A stretch of DNA of 15,164 nucleotides from NCBI GenBank assembly GCA_021821225.1, contig JAKACR010000039.1, positions 1-15,164 of the forward strand, in the 5' to 3' direction. Both the position numbers and the translations under genes were made by a program. The notes under the pieces are model-generated. The model had not been told where the DNA came from. It saw only the letters and a list, made by a program, of their open reading frames with translations, and ran no database searches. This document shows positions 12,645-15,164 of this stretch, in pieces (positions within the stretch are counted from its first letter, which is position 1; each line of letters begins with the position of its first letter). This DNA is from Bacillota bacterium (GTDB lineage: Bacteria; Bacillota; Bacilli; Alicyclobacillales; SLC66).

Positions 12645-13626
12645 GTGTCTGGACGGACACGGCGAGCGCGGTCGACAGAGTCTGTCCGCCCTGAACAGTC
12701 ATGGCGGATCCGTTGTCGACAGCCTCGCGCAACCCATGCGTCGGATAGCCGCAAAACGGCTCCAGCCCGATGTTGTAATGGCGCCCGTACCACGGGAATC
12801 CGTCCGCCCCGAACTCCTGCCAGAACCAGCAGTCCGGAAACACGGCCTTGTCCCACTCGACACCCAGCACCACTCCGAGTCGCGGACTTACGATCTGGTA
12901 CACTCCTGTCGGGAAATCCGCCAGATATACGATATCCCGGCCGCTGCCGGGCTCGGGCAGACGGCTCGCGTCGTACACAGTCCCGTCCTTACCGGGGATG
13001 AGGGGCCATTCGTGGCAACCGGCCTGAAAGCGGCGGGATTCCAGCGGCTCATCCTCCACGCGCGCCGTTTTTGCGGGAGTCACGATGCGGCAGCCCGGTT
13101 CAAGAAATGGCCCGCCAAAGGCAAAGTGGTATCCCCACATCGCGCGCTGGGCAAACGGGCTCAGATTTTCAACCGTCTCTTCAATGACAAGGCGCGCCTC
13201 GCGCGACCGCAGACGCAGCGTCTTGACAAGCCGGAAGGGCGTCTTGTGCAGGTCCACGGTGAATCTCACGGCCACGCGGTTGGCAGACTGTTCGACAACC
13301 GTCCAGTCCCACGGCAAAAGCGCGGCCTCATCGTGCTGCCGCAGGTCTGCGCCGTTATACTGGCAGGGCATCCCGCCATTTGGAAATACCTCCTGCCAGC
13401 CCCCCTCGTAATTGAGGATGAAGCCGTCGCACAACCCCCGTTCGCGCAGTCCCCAGGCCGTTCCCCACGTGAAATCGCAGTCCGTGGGCTTGTGGAGAAA
13501 CTCCACCACATCCGTTCCTTTGCCCGGCAGGACCATCACTCGAAGGATCTCGTTCTCGATCACCAGCGCGTCGTATCCGCGCACGGTGATATCCGTCAAC
13601 ACCCGGCATCCCCGCTGTCCCAGCAT
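12631..13626 (-). CDS. Aldose 1-epimerase-like protein (DUF4432 type)
   Basis: The 331-residue protein resembles the galactose-mutarotase superfamily, DUF4432 branch. Signs are ENEILRVMVLPGKGTDVVEF near the N-terminus (compare n..l.v.v.p..Ga.i..l), a YEGGWQEVFPNGG loop, the central MWGYHFAFGGPFLE with a conserved His, and NIGLEPFCGYP near the end. Such proteins bind or interconvert anomers of sugars; substrate unknown. No secretion signal is visible. I placed the start at ATG 13626 behind AGGAGAAAGG; a TTG one codon earlier is also open. It is the last gene of the DeoR-isomerase-epimerase operon, about 103 bp after the isomerase, and its 3' end overlaps sleL by 14 bp on the opposite strand. 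No terminator separates the two. Confidence 0.82.
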   Translation of the reverse strand: MLGQRGCRVLTDITVRGYDALVIENEILRVMVLPGKGTDVVEFLHKPTDCDFTWGTAWGLRERGLCDGFILNYEGGWQEVFPNGGMPCQYNGADLRQHDEAALLPWDWTVVEQSANRVAVRFTVDLHKTPFRLVKTLRLRSREARLVIEETVENLSPFAQRAMWGYHFAFGGPFLEPGCRIVTPAKTARVEDEPLESRRFQAGCHEWPLIPGKDGTVYDASRLPEPGSGRDIVYLADFPTGVYQIVSPRLGVVLGVEWDKAVFPDCWFWQEFGADGFPWYGRHYNIGLEPFCGYPTHGLREAVDNGSAMTVQGGQTLSTALAVSVQTLTGP

Positions 13627-13729
13627 CAAACCTTTCTCCTCTCAGGGTGGATTAGTGGATTGCCCCGGCCGCGGTTGCGCATGAACATCCGATGGAACAT
13701 CGGCGGATGCTGTGCGGCGGCATGGAGGT

Positions 13730-14287
<558 letters not shown>

Positions 14288-15073
14288 TCACTCAACGCCG
14301 CTTCCCGCGCCCGTCAACACCCGGACGCCCCGTTCGCGCAGCGCGTCCTGGATCCCTGCCGAGAGCAGGTGATCGGACACCAGGATATCCACCTCATCCC
14401 AACGCGCGAACGCGTGGTACGACGCCTGCTCAAACTTGCTCGAATCGGCCAGCACGATGACCTGATCCGCCGCGGCAATCATGGCTTGCTTGATTTCCGA
14501 TTCATAGAGATTCGAATTGAGCAACCCCTGTTTCAGAGAGAGCGCCGAGGCTCCCAAAAACAGCTTGCTCGCCCGCAAATCACCCAAAAACTCTTTTGTC
14601 TTGGGGCCGACGGTCGAATGCGTGGACGCCCGGACGATACCGCCGGCCAGCAGCAAGGACGACGCTTTGCCTGTCAGTTCACGCGCGATCGGAAGCGAGT
14701 TCGTCACGACCACGAGATTCTCGTCCTGGGGAAGGATTTTCGCCAGTTCGAGTGTCGTCGTGCCGGCGTCCAGGATGATCACATCCTGCGTTTCAATGAT
14801 TCCGACTGCGCAGCGCGCGATCTCCTGTTTCCGGTTCGCGAAAGCCGATGCGCGCACATCCAGGTTCACGTCCTGGTTCACGCCCGTTCTCGCTGTGGCC
14901 AGGACGGCTCCGCCGTATACCTTTTTGACGACCCCCCGTTTTTGCAGGGCGTCGAGATCCCGCCGGATCGTCATGTCAGAGACGGCGAATTTCTCAATCA
15001 ACTCGGCCACCTTCACAAGGTGTTTTTCGCGCGCCATCTCCGCGATCAGCGCTTGTCTTTCCACGCTCAACAC
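14288..15073 (-). CDS. DeoR/GlpR-family transcriptional regulator
   Basis: The 261-residue protein has an N-terminal DeoR winged helix-turn-helix (about 5-57: LVKVAELIEKFAVSDMTIRRD, then RGVVKKVYGGA). A sugar-phosphate-sensing DeoRC domain follows, with DAGTTTLELA (102-111), VVTNSLPIA (122-130) and the LFLGASAL strand. Such proteins usually repress sugar operons and release DNA on binding a phosphorylated sugar. I chose GTG 15073 because AAGGGG lies upstream and the family starts close to the ERQ helix; TTG at 15070 is possible, and the frame remains open to 15133. It heads the operon with the D-lyxose isomerase, so it probably senses a related sugar phosphate and regulates itself. Confidence 0.92.
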   Translation of the reverse strand: MLSVERQALIAEMAREKHLVKVAELIEKFAVSDMTIRRDLDALQKRGVVKKVYGGAVLATARTGVNQDVNLDVRASAFANRKQEIARCAVGIIETQDVIILDAGTTTLELAKILPQDENLVVVTNSLPIARELTGKASSLLLAGGIVRASTHSTVGPKTKEFLGDLRASKLFLGASALSLKQGLLNSNLYESEIKQAMIAAADQVIVLADSSKFEQASYHAFARWDEVDILVSDHLLSAGIQDALRERGVRVLTGAGSGVE

Positions 15074-15113
15074 AGCGGGGCACCCCTTTTCGACCAAACA
15101 ACTTATCCTCATC

Positions 15114-15143
15114 AGTATAACGACATCAACCAATCATATGCAA
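15114..15143 (-). promoter_or_regulatory. Promoter for the DeoR-isomerase-epimerase operon
   Basis: On the minus strand TTGCAT (15143..15138) and TATACT (15119..15114) are 18 bases apart, about 40 bases before the GTG start at 15073. The sequence around it is AT-rich, unlike the genes. Confidence 0.5.
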
Positions 15144-15164
15144 TACAAACGACAGGTAGATTCA

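Overview
The window looks like chromosomal DNA from a GC-rich, spore-forming member of the Firmicutes (Bacilli, Alicyclobacillaceae-like). This is inferred from a SleL/YaaH-type spore-cortex glucosaminidase, Bacillus-style strong Shine-Dalgarno sequences, frequent GTG/TTG starts, and gene families typical of that group. No rRNA, tRNA, CRISPR array, phage module or intact transposase is visible. The genes form short operons on both strands.

Layout. (1) 1-1426: molybdopterin synthesis. moaC and the start of a moaB/mogA gene run leftward. A fused moaD-moaE gene diverges rightward from back-to-back extended -10 promoters. (2) 1425-3102: the right half of a dispersed repeat, a possible 70-residue gene, and an unrecognised two-TM protein. 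(3) 3244-4566: a membrane-anchored GH18 hydrolase. (4) 4574-4863: a terminator and a roughly 200-bp MITE-like element. (5) 4868-5353: a peroxiredoxin whose peroxidatic Cys codon is an in-frame TGA followed by a SECIS-like hairpin, so a candidate selenoprotein. (6) 5404-6747: a protein that reads as a degenerate FGGY (glycerol-kinase-like) kinase. (7) 6890-9809: a tightly overlapping leftward operon of HisD-like dehydrogenase, HisB-like dehydratase and HAD phosphatase. The first two have altered metal-site residues. (8) 9887-11297: a hotdog thioesterase and a divergent SDR oxidoreductase. (9) 11370-12644: a LysM-LysM-GH18 SleL-type enzyme. (10) 12631-15073: a leftward sugar operon of DeoR-family regulator, D-lyxose-isomerase-like cupin and aldose-epimerase-like protein.

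How they may work together. Mo-cofactor genes and a selenoprotein in one genome would fit a Sec/Mo enzyme such as formate dehydrogenase elsewhere, but that is inference. The two GH18 enzymes suggest spore or cell-wall peptidoglycan processing. The DeoR-isomerase-epimerase cluster suggests regulated pentose or uncommon-sugar catabolism. The best candidates for something undescribed are the Sec-peroxiredoxin (4868-5353), the divergent hisD-hisB-HAD operon with compensating metal-ligand swaps (6890-9809), and the FGGY pseudokinase (5404-6747).
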